Shown here in pieces: positions 35,716 through 46,592 of a DNA stretch of 64,000 nucleotides. Under the pieces are notes generated by a model, which searched no databases, had not been told where the DNA came from, and worked only from the letters and a program-made list of their open reading frames with translations. Each line of letters begins with the position of its first letter. The stretch's first letter is position 1. This DNA is from Blakeslea trispora. Its lineage: Eukaryota; Mucoromycota; Mucoromycetes; Mucorales; Choanephoraceae. A program made the translations under genes and the position numbers. Location: the NCBI GenBank assembly GCA_025331445.1, contig JAIWNE010000046.1:124001-188000 (forward strand). Reading direction: 5' to 3'.

Positions 35716-36357
35716 TTTGTAACACTTTTTATTAAACTAGGTTGTCTTAATAATAATATTTAGTGAATGGGATTAAGACATGAATAAAAGATGCGGGAGG
35801 CGGATAGGAAAATGAGACTTAGGTACGAATAGAACTTCTGGTATTTAATAATACAACCTGTAAGAAACTAAATCGATCAAAAAACTTCTAAGCTTCGAAG
35901 GCAAGCCTGCTCTTGCTTGTCCAAAAGTATAAGAAGGTTCGGTAATGAGATTTCAACGCTGAAACAAACATGATAAAAATATTAAGACAGTCTAGAAAGG
36001 GGAAGGGCGACCAAGAACCATTTAAGCGAGGCAAAAGGTAATGTTTAAAAAACACTATATATTTGGCAAGAGTCCTTTTGCGAGAACAGCTACTAAAGCT
36101 ATCATCTTGAGCCTCCTTATGGCTTCTCTCTTTTTCGAAAAGGATAAAGACAATTGCATGTAAAATCAGAATATAGACTTCCATTCATCTTAAATCTAAC
36201 TTTCTTGTTCCCTGTCTTTCTAACAATGTTTCATTTTGTCCCACACGTTTATCCATTTCCCAATCTCATTCACTAAATATTATTTCGATTAGCCCAACCT
36301 AGTTTCTAGACTGTATGATAATAAAACGGTATATTTAAATTATATTGATAATTATGT
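35716..36357. other. intergenic, no gene seen
   Basis: About 640 bases between convergent genes (plus-strand septin-like gene and minus-strand GPD). The minus-strand frame at 35888-36184 shows no domain and looks fortuitous. Both gene 3' flanks are AT-rich, with AATAAA-like signals (for example aataaaag near 35783). Confidence 0.5.
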
Positions 36358-37574
36358 TTAGATATCGCAAACAATAGATTCTAAAGGAGCATTTTCATAA
36401 ACGATGCGATAAACAGTTTCAAACAGAGGAAATTCTTTTGTCATTTGGCGAGCCTCTAAGAATTCATGAACTTCTTGAGCAGTCAAGGTACCTTGTAGCT
36501 TTTGTCCATTTAGCAGTTCAGCCTCTAGTTGTTCAATAGGTTTCTTTGTCTTTGCAAATGCTTCAGCCACCTTACGGTTACGACCGCCAGAACAAGTGGT
36601 GATCAAATCAGCAATACCACAAGATTCAAAAAATGTAGTGTCTTCCACTGTGCCAAAGAAAGTTTGACCGAATTTACGCATCTCCATCAAGCCCAATCGA
36701 ATAATGGCAGCTTTGGTGTTACTACCATACCTAAAAACACAATTTCCTTATTAGTGAATACACATTTTTCCTCTTCTTTCCCCCAACAGAAAATGCTTAC
36801 CCTAAACCATCTGAAATACCAGCACCTACAGCTACTACATTTTTTAATGCACCACACAGTTCAACACCAACATAGTCACGGATAACATTGACATGAAAAT
36901 AATCTGTATTAAACAGTTTAAAGAACAATTGACCATCTTGTTCAGATCGACTTCCAATCGTTGTTTCACAAAATCGTTCTCGAGCCACTTCATCCGCAAT
37001 ATTAGCACCACTCAAGGCAGCTACATTAATACCCAACTTGTGTGCAATCTCTTCACTGAACAAGGTGACCCCCTCTGGCTTAATTTCTAAACCCTTGATA
37101 AGCGAAATAGCCTTTGCTTCAGGTGCAATATGATGCTTCATTTGTTCACACACCCCACGCACAAATTGATGGGGCAACACAAAGACCAAGACAGAGGCGT
37201 CTCGGCTAGCCTCTACCAAGTCAGGTACAGCCTTGATGTTGGGTGTAAATTTGATACCAGGTAAATATTTGGGGTTTTCTCTTTCTCGGTTGATCACATC
37301 CGTCAACTTTTCGCCCTTGAAATCTTCCTCAAAAACCCATTGGCGTACTTCAGGTTCAAACAGGTCATGATGTCTTAGCACATTTTCACCTACAATCTTA
37401 CCGACAGCTGAACCCCTAATAGTTTTGCTTTAGTTGTATACCATCTAACATTTGTTGCCCAATTTACCAATTTCCGGATCCAATAATACAAACACGTTCT
37501 TTAGTCATGGAATAAAATCGTTGACGATTAAAACGAAAAAGAAGAGGTCGAGTACAAGAACGAAAAGTAAGCAT
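36358..37574 (-). CDS. GPD1: NAD-dependent glycerol-3-phosphate dehydrogenase, with N-terminal presequence
   Basis: Three exons, 37574-37468, 37415-36801 and 36730-36358, give 364 residues. The NAD-binding motif [14 protein letters not shown] spans the first splice. [12 protein letters not shown] and the catalytic region [20 protein letters not shown], then [15 protein letters not shown], follow in order. The enzyme reduces dihydroxyacetone phosphate to glycerol 3-phosphate, for redox balance, osmolyte and lipid synthesis. The first 22 residues ([20 protein letters not shown], then YS) are Arg-rich and amphipathic without acidic residues, like a mitochondrial presequence. An in-frame Met23 ([12 protein letters not shown]) would give a cytosolic form. 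No peroxisomal SKL end is present (C-terminus VCDI). It is head-to-head with the helicase gene, 432 bp apart. Confidence 0.94.
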
Positions 37575-38006
37575 TTTATATGCCATCAATTAAAAAAAAA
37601 ATTGGAAACAAAAAAAGAAAAAGGAAAAATGCGGAATAGAGGGTATTGCGTTGTGGGACAAAGACAGGTTTAAAAGACCGTCTAGCATATGCTTATGACT
37701 ACACATATTACTTTCTTCTCTCTCTTGTATTGAAGAAACCTATTTTTATCTAATGATCTCGAGATAAATAAGTCATTTCTTTGTTTTTGCGATTCTGCAT
37801 TATAATGAGAGAAACACACACACAAAAAAAGTTAAAACTCGATTTTCTATTTGTTTGCACCGATATAATGAAAAAGGCATCCTAACAACAGTTTCTATGG
37901 CAACTAAGCGAGTTTGATCTTCAAGTGTACTAAATTCGATTTTCTAAAATTGTTTTTTTTTTTTTACTTCACGTATTTTTTTCTTTTTTTTTTAAAAATA
38001 GTGAAT

Positions 38007-41000
38007 ATGGATTTGCAGTCATGGGTATCTGATAATGCCATGAAGGTAATTAGAGACACAACCTCATGCAACTAAAGAAATTGATCCATTGCTTTTTTTT
38101 TTATTTATTTTCAATGCAAAGCTCATGGGATTATCTGAATCAACCATGGTTGATTACATTATAGCCACAGCCAAAAAAGCCTCTTCTCCTCAAGACTTAT
38201 ATTCAAAGTTGACTAGCACAGGCGCGCCTGACGATTCAAACACACAACAGTTTGCTTTCGAGCTATTCAATCGAATGCCACGCAAACCATCGCGCTCAGC
38301 AGCAGCAGAGAAAGCTCAAGCAGAGAAGGAACAACGTAAACGAGAGCAAAAAGAAGAAGCCAAGTTGCGTAAAGCAAGTGAACGATATAGTTTGATGCTG
38401 GACGATGTACAGGACAATAAAGAGGAAGACGAAGAACAGAAACGCATTCGCAAACAAGAAAAAAAGCTTCGAAAAAAGAGAAAACAGGAAGAACTGAGCG
38501 ACGATGACACTGAAGTTAAAATGACAGAAAGCCATCGATACAAGAAAAGTAATGAGAAAAAAAAAGAACCCTTCATGCTTCATGAACTCATCACTTTATT
38601 GCCTTAGCTGAAGAGGAAGAGGAAGAAGAGCGTGAAAAGCAGGCAGAGATAGAGCGTATGAAGGATCTTCAAGAGCGTGATGAGCTTGCACAACGATTGA
38701 AAGACAAGGACAAGGATCGCACCAAACGAGTCGTCGAAGACAGATCAGCAAAGGAGGGCAGTGAAGCTTATAAGCGTCGTAACCTGGCTGATGACAAAGA
38801 AGCTAGACAAGAGGCACTGCCTGAACTCAGAAAGATTTCCAACCAAAAGTATCTAAAGATGCGTGAAGAACAACAACTAGCATTGCTAGAACAAGAGATT
38901 GCGGATGAAAAGCGATTTTTTGCAGGACAGAGAATGACCAAGAGAGAGATCAGAGACTTGGAATACAAGGAGGAAGTGCTTCGTTTGGCCAAGGCGCGTA
39001 TGAGTATTGATACCAAGGAAGACGGCTATGTGATGCCTGAGGACTACATTACTGAAAAGGGCAAAATCGATCGCAAACGAAAAGAAAACGCACTTTACAA
39101 GCGTTATGAAGAAGAAGAAAAGTTTGAGACCGAGCACGATCTCTGGGAGAAATCACAGATTCAAAAGGCAGCAGCCAAGAGAAGAGACGAAGAAGACGAT
39201 TACGATTACGTGTTTGATGACGATCAAAAGATTGATTTTGTGATGGCAGCCAAACTGAATGAACCTGATCCCAAAGATATTGAGCTGTTGGAGCGTATTG
39301 ATGCCGCTGAGCGTAAGGCCAAGTCGATTGAGGACATTCGTAAATCGCTGCCTATCTATCAATACCGAGACTCTCTGTTGGATGCGATCGATCAGTTTCA
39401 AGTCTTGATTATTGTAGGTGAAACAGGCTCGGGCAAAACAACTCAGTTGCCCCAATATCTCTATGAACATGGATTCACTAAAGGCGATAAAAAGATTGGT
39501 TGTACACAACCGCGCCGTGTGGCTGCCATGTCTGTTGCTGCTCGTGTAGCAGAAGAGATGGGTGTTCATCTTGGTCAAGAAGTGGGCTATAGTATTCGTT
39601 TTGAAGACTGTACCTCTGACAAGACTTGCGTCAAATACATGACAGATGGTATGCTTTTGCGTGAATTCATGACAGAGCCTGACTTAGCTTCCTACAGTTG
39701 TATGATCATTGATGAAGCGCACGAAAGAACCTTGTCGACCGATATCCTGTTTGGTCTGATCAAGGATATTGCTCGTTTCCGTCCTGATCTCAAGCTGTTG
39801 ATTTCCAGTGCTACCATGAATGCTCAAAAGTTTTCAGAGTATTTTGATGACGCTCCCATCTTTAATATTCCCGGTAGACCCTATCCTGTTGAAATCTACT
39901 ATACAAAGGCTCCTGAAGCCAACTATTTACGTGCTGCTATCACACAAGTACTGACGATTCATGTCACTCAAGGTAAAGGTGACATTCTTGTCTTTTTGAC
40001 TGTAAGTTTAAACAAAAAAGAAAGAAAGAAAGATCATCTTATTGGACTTATAGGGTCAAGATGAAATTGAAGCAGCTCAAGAAGGTTTGACACAGGCATG
40101 TAAGGCTTTGGGCAGTAAGATATCTGAATTGATGGTCTGCCCTATTTATGCCAACTTGCCATCCGAACAACAATCACGTATTTTTGAACCTACACCAGAG
40201 GGGGCTCGTAAGGTGATTTTGGCCACCAATATTGCCGAGACATCCATTACAGTCGATGGTGTCTCTTACGTGATTGATCCCGGATTCAATAAACAAAAGA
40301 CATTCAATCCAAGAACAGGCATGGAAGCCTTGACAGTTGTCCCTTGCTCACGTGCCTCTTCTACTCAACGCGCTGGTCGTGCAGGTCGTACAGGCCCTGG
40401 CAAATGTTTCCGTCTGTTTACTCAATGGGCTTTTTATAATGAAATGGAAGAAAACACAGTTCCTGAAATTCAACGTGTCAACCTATCCAATGTTGTTTTG
40501 TTACTGAAGGTAAACAACCCACTAGTTGAAAAGTAGAATAATGGATTGACTTTAGATAAACAGAGTTTAGGTATTAATGATCTTGTCAATTTTGACTTTT
40601 TGGATCCACCCGTAGAAGATACAATGATTCGATCACTGAGTCAATTGTATGCCTTGGGTGCATTGAACGATAGAGCAGAACTCACTAAACTGGGCCGTCG
40701 TATGGCAGAATTCCCTATGGACCCTTGTCTATCGAAAGCGATCATTATTGCCGAGAAATACGAATGCACTGAAGAAGTTGTCTCTATCTGTGCTATGCTT
40801 TCAGAACAGTCTTCACTCTTATACCGACCCAAAGATAAAAAGATCTTGGCTGATACCGCGCATCAGAATCTGATGAAGCCCGGCGGTGATCACATGTCAC
40901 TCTTGAACATATGGAACCAATGGGTAGAAACAGACTATTCTGTCCAATGGTGTTATGAAAACTTTATTCAAGTCAAGACACTGGAGAGAGTCCGAAATGT

Positions 41001-41508
41001 ACGCGATCAATTAGTTCAGTTGATGGATCGAGTTGAAGTACAGCTTGTGAGCAATCCCAACCCAAATGATCCTACTCCTATTCAAAAAGTAAGAGAGAGA
41101 GAGAAAAAAAGAGAGACAGTTAGGATACACTATTCTAATCATTCATTTAGGCTATCACAGCAGGCTTTTTCTTTAATGCAGCCAGATTGAACAAATCAGG
41201 TGATTCATACCGTACTGTCAAACAGAATCAGACAGTCCATATCCATCCAAGCAGTGGTATGCTCGAAAAGAAGCCAAAATGGGTTGTCTATTTCGAGTTG
41301 GTTTTGACAAGTAAAGAATACATGAGACAAGTGATGGAGATCCAACCTAATTGGCTGATAGAAGGTAAGACAGCTTATTCTGATTTAGACTTTAAACTCA
41401 CCTTTTTTTTTTTCTTTTCTCTCTCTCTTAGTTGCACCTCATTACTATAAACAGAGTGACCTAGATAACTTGGATGACAAAAAGAAGATGCCCAAACAGA
41501 AACAATAG
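38007..41508 (+). CDS. PRP2: spliceosomal DEAH-box RNA helicase, DHX16/Prp2
   Basis: Seven exons (38007-38045, 38122-38548, 38608-40001, 40054-40509, 40564-41088, 41151-41364, 41432-41508) encode 1043 residues; human DHX16 has 1041. The N-terminal ~400 residues match the DHX16 extension ([26 protein letters not shown], then charged coiled coil). Helicase motifs follow in order: GETGSGKTT (I), TQPRRVAA (Ia), DEAH (II), SAT (III), ILVFLTGQDE (IV), TNIAETSIT (V) and QRAGRAGR (VI), then HA2 and OB-fold regions. Prp2-type helicases remodel the activated spliceosome before the first catalytic step. The initial exon is 39 nt. The intron-rich genome here makes such a helicase essential (inference). 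Confidence 0.95.
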
Positions 41509-42038
41509 AAAAAAAACAAATAAATGATGCAGAACAATTCAAAACATTGATGTTGTCTTTTCTTTTTTAGGGTATCACAAAATTAGGATTTAGTTTAGAC
41601 AGCCCATCCAATGAAGTCCATTTAAAATGTAGCCGAGAGAAAGAGCAAAGTCTTGTTTTTACCAATTATGGAAACTTACTTGGTTGACACTTGAGATAGA
41701 GTTTTCCTTTTCTTGAAAGGCTATCTAACCTTTCTTTAAACCCTGAAATGTTTTATCTTTAAATATTCATAGTCCGCAGAGTGACACAAAGGCATTTTTA
41801 TTTCCTGTTTAGAAATACTTTCCTTTTTCGCTATCATTGTGACTTTTGTCCGCCTGATAGATAATAAAGCTAAAGTTAAACAAGAGAAAAAGAGAGCAGA
41901 ATGACAGTGGAAGGAGGAGGGGGGGGGGGGGGAGATAAGAGTGAGAGTTGGAGGGGGGGCTTATTTTTTTTCTTTTTCTTTTTCTTCTTCTTCTTTAGCT
42001 CTTTCTTTACTCTTTCTTTTTTCAAGCTAAAAATCACA

Positions 42039-43751
42039 ATGGCAGAGGAAAGTTACTCTGATAAATCAGCATGGACAAGAGCACGCCATTCTCGTTTAGG
42101 TGTTGCATGCGTTGTTGCTCTTACCTTATTTATGTAAGAAGATAGATCATGAAACAGTATTGTTATTTACTCTTAATAGTGATATGTTGGTTTACGGTGT
42201 GGTCATTCCTTGTCTTCCTGCCCTTGTGATTGAGCGATTACATGGTAGTTCAACCATGGTTGGATTGTTGTTTGGCTGTTATGGTATGTTGGAATGAATC
42301 TAGAGTGTGAATTACAAACTAACAAAAAAAAAATTCAGCCTTTGGTTTATTAGTGGCTACTCCTTTCTTTGCTATCCTTTCAGATCGTTATCAAAATAGA
42401 AGATACCCTATGCTAGGCGGTATGCTTGGTATGATTGTTTCTACCTTGGCTTTCGCTATGGCTGATTCCTATGCTGTCTTGATCCTTGCTCGTGTAGCTC
42501 AAGGTATTGCTGGTGGTGCATCATGGTAAGAGAAAAAAAAACAGGGCAAAATTATAGATAGAGAAAGTAGTGTGACTCATTTTACAAAAAGGACCATTGG
42601 TCTTGGATTATTGGCGGATGTGTTTCCTACAAAGAGACTGGGTGTTGTGATGGGTACAGTACTGACTGCACATACGGTTGGGTTTGCCATTGGTCCTGCA
42701 GTAGGTGGATTTTTATATGAATATGGTGGTTTTGCTGCACCCTTCTTGTTTTGTGCAGGTTTTGCTGTTCTCAATTTCCTTGCCATTCTTTGGCTAGCTG
42801 AGCCTAAACATGATCAAACCATTCATCAGACTCAGGATCACGTTTCTCGAGCTCAAGAAGACATTGAGCAACCAGACGAAACAACACCACTTGTGAATGG
42901 AAAGAAGGATAACAAGAAGCCCTTGACAATGATTGATCTGTTAAAGAATTGGCGTATTCTGTCTTGTGTGCTCTGTGTGACTGTTAGTGCCTCTGTCTTC
43001 TCGGGTATTGAACCTGCTTTGCCTATTCATTTACAAAAGACGTATGATGCATCTGCCTCTGTCATTGGTTGTAAGTAACACGATTTTATATTTATTCAGT
43101 TATTGAATGTTATGGTTAGTGATTTTTGTTGCCATGGTGATCCCTGCTTTCCTTGCTCCTGCCATTGGTCACTTGTCCGATAAGGTAGATATAGACATCA
43201 TGTATATGCATCATGAATGATTTAAATTGTTTGAATCTAGATGGGTAGACAAGCCATTTCTGCTACAGGTATGATTGTAATGGCCATTGCCTCACCCCTT
43301 GTTGCTTTCAACTATGGTTCTATCTATTGGATCATTCCTCCTTTGATGGTCTTTGGTCTTTCGAGTCCTTTGACACTCACTCCTATTCTACCTGAAATGG
43401 GTGAAACTGTGAATGAGATGGTAAGTTAGATTCTACAAGATGTGTCTTATTTTGTTAATTTTATTTTTCTATCTGTAAATAGGGTGGTGCTGCTTATGCC
43501 CAAGGTAAGCAAAGAGAGAGTACATGATGTATCAAAGATTGACCCCTCTTCTTCTTGTAGTGTATGCATTGTACAACATGGCTTATTCTGTAGGTATGTT
43601 CGTTGGTCCTGTTGTTGCTGGTTTTATTATGTCTGCTTCCAACTTTGAAACTCTGATGATTGTGTTTGGTGCCTCTTTGCTTGTCTGTAGTCCAATTATG
43701 ATGGATTGGGTTGCTGCCTATAGAAAAGTAGTGAAATTATTCTCATCTTGA
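42039..43751 (+). CDS. MFS transporter, DHA1/SLC18-like
   Basis: Eight exons: 42039-42133, 42180-42283, 42339-42525, 42592-43070, 43120-43184, 43241-43420, 43483-43504 and 43561-43751. They encode 440 residues, with 12 predicted membrane helices in two bundles separated by a hydrophilic loop (about residues 210-250, rich in D, E, Q and T). Motifs include SDRYQNRRYPMLGG (motif A after helix 2), ARVAQGIAGGASW and GFAIGPAVGGFLYEYGG (motif C-like, helix 5). The layout is that of drug:H+ antiporter-1 family proteins and vesicular amine transporters; substrate unknown. The seventh exon is only 22 nt (GGAAYAQ). Its splices are supported because skipping it breaks the frame. The 5' leader is a C/T tract preceded by a G-rich run near 41917-41932. 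Confidence 0.88.
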
Positions 43752-44055
43752 TTTAAAAAAAAAAAAAAGCTTCACCCGTCATAATACCACTTACTTATAA
43801 TTGAATCAACAATTGTTTGTCCTTTTTTTTTGGATGAGCACAATGAAACCTCTCTCTTTCTCTACTTCTTTCTTATTGTAACATTTGATAAAGCATTCTC
43901 TTTTTAGAGCAAAAGGATGAACTACAATGTAAGAATTATACATGAGTCAGTCATCACTATTTCAACATTCATTACCCGAGCTAAAGGATGTTTCCCTCCC
44001 TCATTCTCCTCTTTTTTTTTATTTCTTTCTTTTTCAAAAATGATTTTTATTTGTT

Positions 44056-44590
44056 GCACGTATTTTGGGATACAAAAAAGTGGAAACATCTATGACGAAA
44101 ACAACGAGCAAGTGCACGTCTTTGAGATGGAGGACGATGAGGATGAGTATACACTCGAAGATGTTACCAACTTTAACGACTATTTGGACTCAAAACCACC
44201 TGAAAAGTCCACAAAAGCCAAACCCTCTAACTAGCACTGAACCAGCTGTGCCTGAAAGCGAAGGCGAAACCAACAGAGTTTACAGATTCTATAAGTCTGA
44301 TGTTAAGAACCATTTCTTTTTTCTTCTCTCAGAGAAAAAAACATGAGTATTCGTGCTGCGGCTAAAGAGCTCCAGGTTCCACAAAGCACAGTACAAAGTT
44401 GGAAGAAGAAGGCGGAGAAAGCAGGAGATCAAGAGATAGAGACCAGGGCATCTGGAAGTGGCAGGAAAGCTGGTAGACCTTTTGTATTGACAGAAGATCA
44501 TCATGGATTTTCTCGATGAAAATCCTTCATCAGTTCTAGATGACATGATGGAAGGTTTAACAAACCAATTTGCCGACCTTCAAATCAAAA
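44056..44590 (+). pseudogene. Tc1-like transposase N-terminal part, frameshifted
   Basis: Reading the plus strand in three successive frames gives a continuous transposase start: an acidic leader (FEMEDDEDEYTLEDVTNFND), TNRVYRFYKSDVKNHFFFLL, then the helix-turn-helix MSIRAAAKELQVPQSTVQSW, a Lys/Arg linker with GRKAGRPFVLTEDHH, and MDFLDENPSSVLDDMMEGLT. Frame changes occur near 44235, at an A7 run near 44336-44342, and near 44500. HTH plus GRP-like linker followed by DENPSSVL is typical of Tc1/mariner transposases in Mucorales. No DDE catalytic part follows; the frame passes straight into an unrelated coding region. Broken and presumably inactive. Confidence 0.65.
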
Positions 44591-46592
44591 AGTCATCTCT
44601 TCATGATACAGAAGATGCATCAGCTGATTTTCTCTACAATATCAGAAAAATCAAAGAAAGCAATGTACCCAAAGAAGTCAAATCTGGTTTGGGCCGAATA
44701 ATTACAAGCCTAAAAGGGAAGAAGAAAGTTGATACAGATGCTCAATTGATTGCTAAATTCAATAACTCCAATGTCAGCCAGCTCAATATAAACTCTGCTG
44801 TACATAATTATGCCAATGTCAACCAAAGTATTGAGCAAGTCAAGAAGAGAAAAATCAACCATGTGGAAGACGATGAAGATGTTTGGGAGGCTTGAAGACA
44901 GTATCTTGACACCTGCGAATGTCATGACTTTTGGTAATATATACAGACAAATACATCTGACTCAAACAAGCCATCAGATCTTTGCTGATAACACTAACTC
45001 CATATCCTTAGCTTGGAAAAGTACCATATTGTCGAATGTGGGCACTCCATCCAGCGCAATCCTGATGTTCCTGAAGACCTGTATGCTATAGTTGATACCA
45101 GCAACTATATAGTCACAAGTGCTTTCCTGGCATGCACAAGATACACAAGCTCTGTGTTAAATGCAATGAAGACTGTGAGTCAACATATCTGATTTGTGAC
45201 AGCAAGAAAGCTAATAATACTTTGTTCTATTTAGGATGATATTGATGCTATTGAAAATGCGGTCAAATGCCAGCAAGACGATAAGACTATGGACCCCGTT
45301 TGCTTTGAATACATAAAGCATTTTTTCAAGACCTGGTATGTTTATTTTGCAAACACTATTATCATTGAGCTCATTAATTTTCTCCTCTTCAACTGTTTAG
45401 CTTGTGGTTGCATAGAAAGAAGGGCTTATACAGACGCCTTGCTATAAACGAATCAAGCTTCAACCATCTGCTGGTCTGGCCCATCATGGAGTTAGCAGTT
45501 GATGACATAGATGACGAAGAGCTAACATTTGTTACAGCCGAACATGTACTCAAATCATCAGCTGAAGAGTACAAGGCCGATGGTTGTATTCTGTTTGGTG
45601 AAGATGAGATATGCCTGTTGGAGACTTCAGGAAAGTTTATGCTTGAAGATAACAGCAAGTAGAGATATATGTCGAAAGTTTCATTCCGGAATTTAGCCGC
45701 AATTGATAGCCATTCTACAAGAAATAAACTTGCATGAAACAGGAAGGCATAGTATGCTTGGGAAGAAAAAGAGCTTTTTGATCATGACATCCTGATTCGT
45801 GCAAGTTTATTTCTTGTAGAATGGCTATCAATTGCGGCTAAATTCCGGAATGAAACTTTCGACATATATCTCTATGGCTATGACCATATCAAGATGACTT
45901 TCGGTGCTTTATGTCTTTTCAATGCAGTCTACAAGAAGCACTGCTGGGCCAACGAAGATACCGCCCTAAAGCTCAGGATCCCTTTCGTACATGCCAGAGG
46001 TAACATCCTTTTTTAGTTATTACTACATGTTTTTGGCTAGATCATTAATTACCTGAAAAAAGATACGTGTTCAACTTTCACTTAGGCAACATGCTTCATC
46101 TTTGGTCGTTGGAGCTTTGCTCAACTAAGCTGTACTTGTCGAAAAAGGTGTATAAGTCTCTTGTACCAGAAAAGCTGAGCAATACTAAGGACATTGTCAC
46201 TTTGGGCAACTTTGTGTGGCTTTTGAAGGTAAGCAAAAGAGATACTTGCATTATATCAACAATTGCTGCTTGATTGAAAGCATTTTCTTTTGACTTCAGT
46301 TGCTTGTTAGAGTGCTGTTACCATCGTGTCGGTAGCGGATGACTAAATTTCTTCTCTAAACCATATTTAGAATGAGGTCCAATACGCTGTTAACATCGTA
46401 AAGACCATGAAGCAAGAGCATGAACAATATGAGCTCGACAATTTACTTGCTCAAAATGATAGTCGTCAATCAAGCCTCAGTAATCTAGTCGATAATGACA
46501 TACAAAAACCTTGCAAGGGTGCCGGATATGGTATTTTGTTACCAAAAGAAAAGAACGCAGACGAGATTGATCTGAAGCATAAAACTAAGTAA
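44591..46592 (+). pseudogene. uncharacterised multi-exon gene, interrupted by a MITE
   Basis: A coding region in exons ending at about 45174, then 45235-45335, 45401-45999 (with a 211-bp MITE inside), 46086-46228 and 46371-46592. Splice sites are canonical and phases agree. Product pieces include VPEDLYAIVDTSNYIVTSAF, DDIDAIENAVKCQQDDKTMD, LAINESSFNHLLVWPIMELA, GCILFGEDEICLLETSGKFM and, after the insertion, YGYDHIKMTFGALCLFNAVY; the end reads EIDLKHKTK. It resembles large lineage-specific families in Mucoromycota whose function is unknown; I cannot name a domain. Upstream, around 44870-45020, a frameshift separates it from the part that begins SSLHDTEDASADFLYNIRKI. The MITE introduces a stop right after EDNSK. 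Confidence 0.6.
45662..45872. mobile_element. 211-bp Tc1/mariner-type MITE with perfect terminal inverted repeats and TA duplication
   Basis: Arms 45660-45734 and 45800-45874 are exact reverse complements over 75 nt, starting (ta)gagatatatgtcgaaagtt. They surround a 65-nt centre (45735-45799). The outermost base pairs of the arms are the TA dinucleotides at 45660-45661 and 45873-45874, the expected target-site duplication of Tc1/mariner elements. Removing one TA plus the element restores the reading frame of the host exon (AAG then TAT GGC TAT GAC). Identical arms suggest recent insertion. It has no coding capacity and would need a transposase from elsewhere. Confidence 0.92.

Noticed and set aside
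38296..39137. Several minus-strand frames opposite the DHX16 coiled-coil region
   Set aside because: They are antisense shadows of Glu/Lys-rich coding sequence (reading as Phe/Leu/Ser-rich).
45660..45874. Interpretation of the 75-nt inverted repeat as a terminator or assembly palindrome
   Set aside because: TA duplication and exact frame restoration on excision fit a MITE better, although an assembly check is still reasonable.
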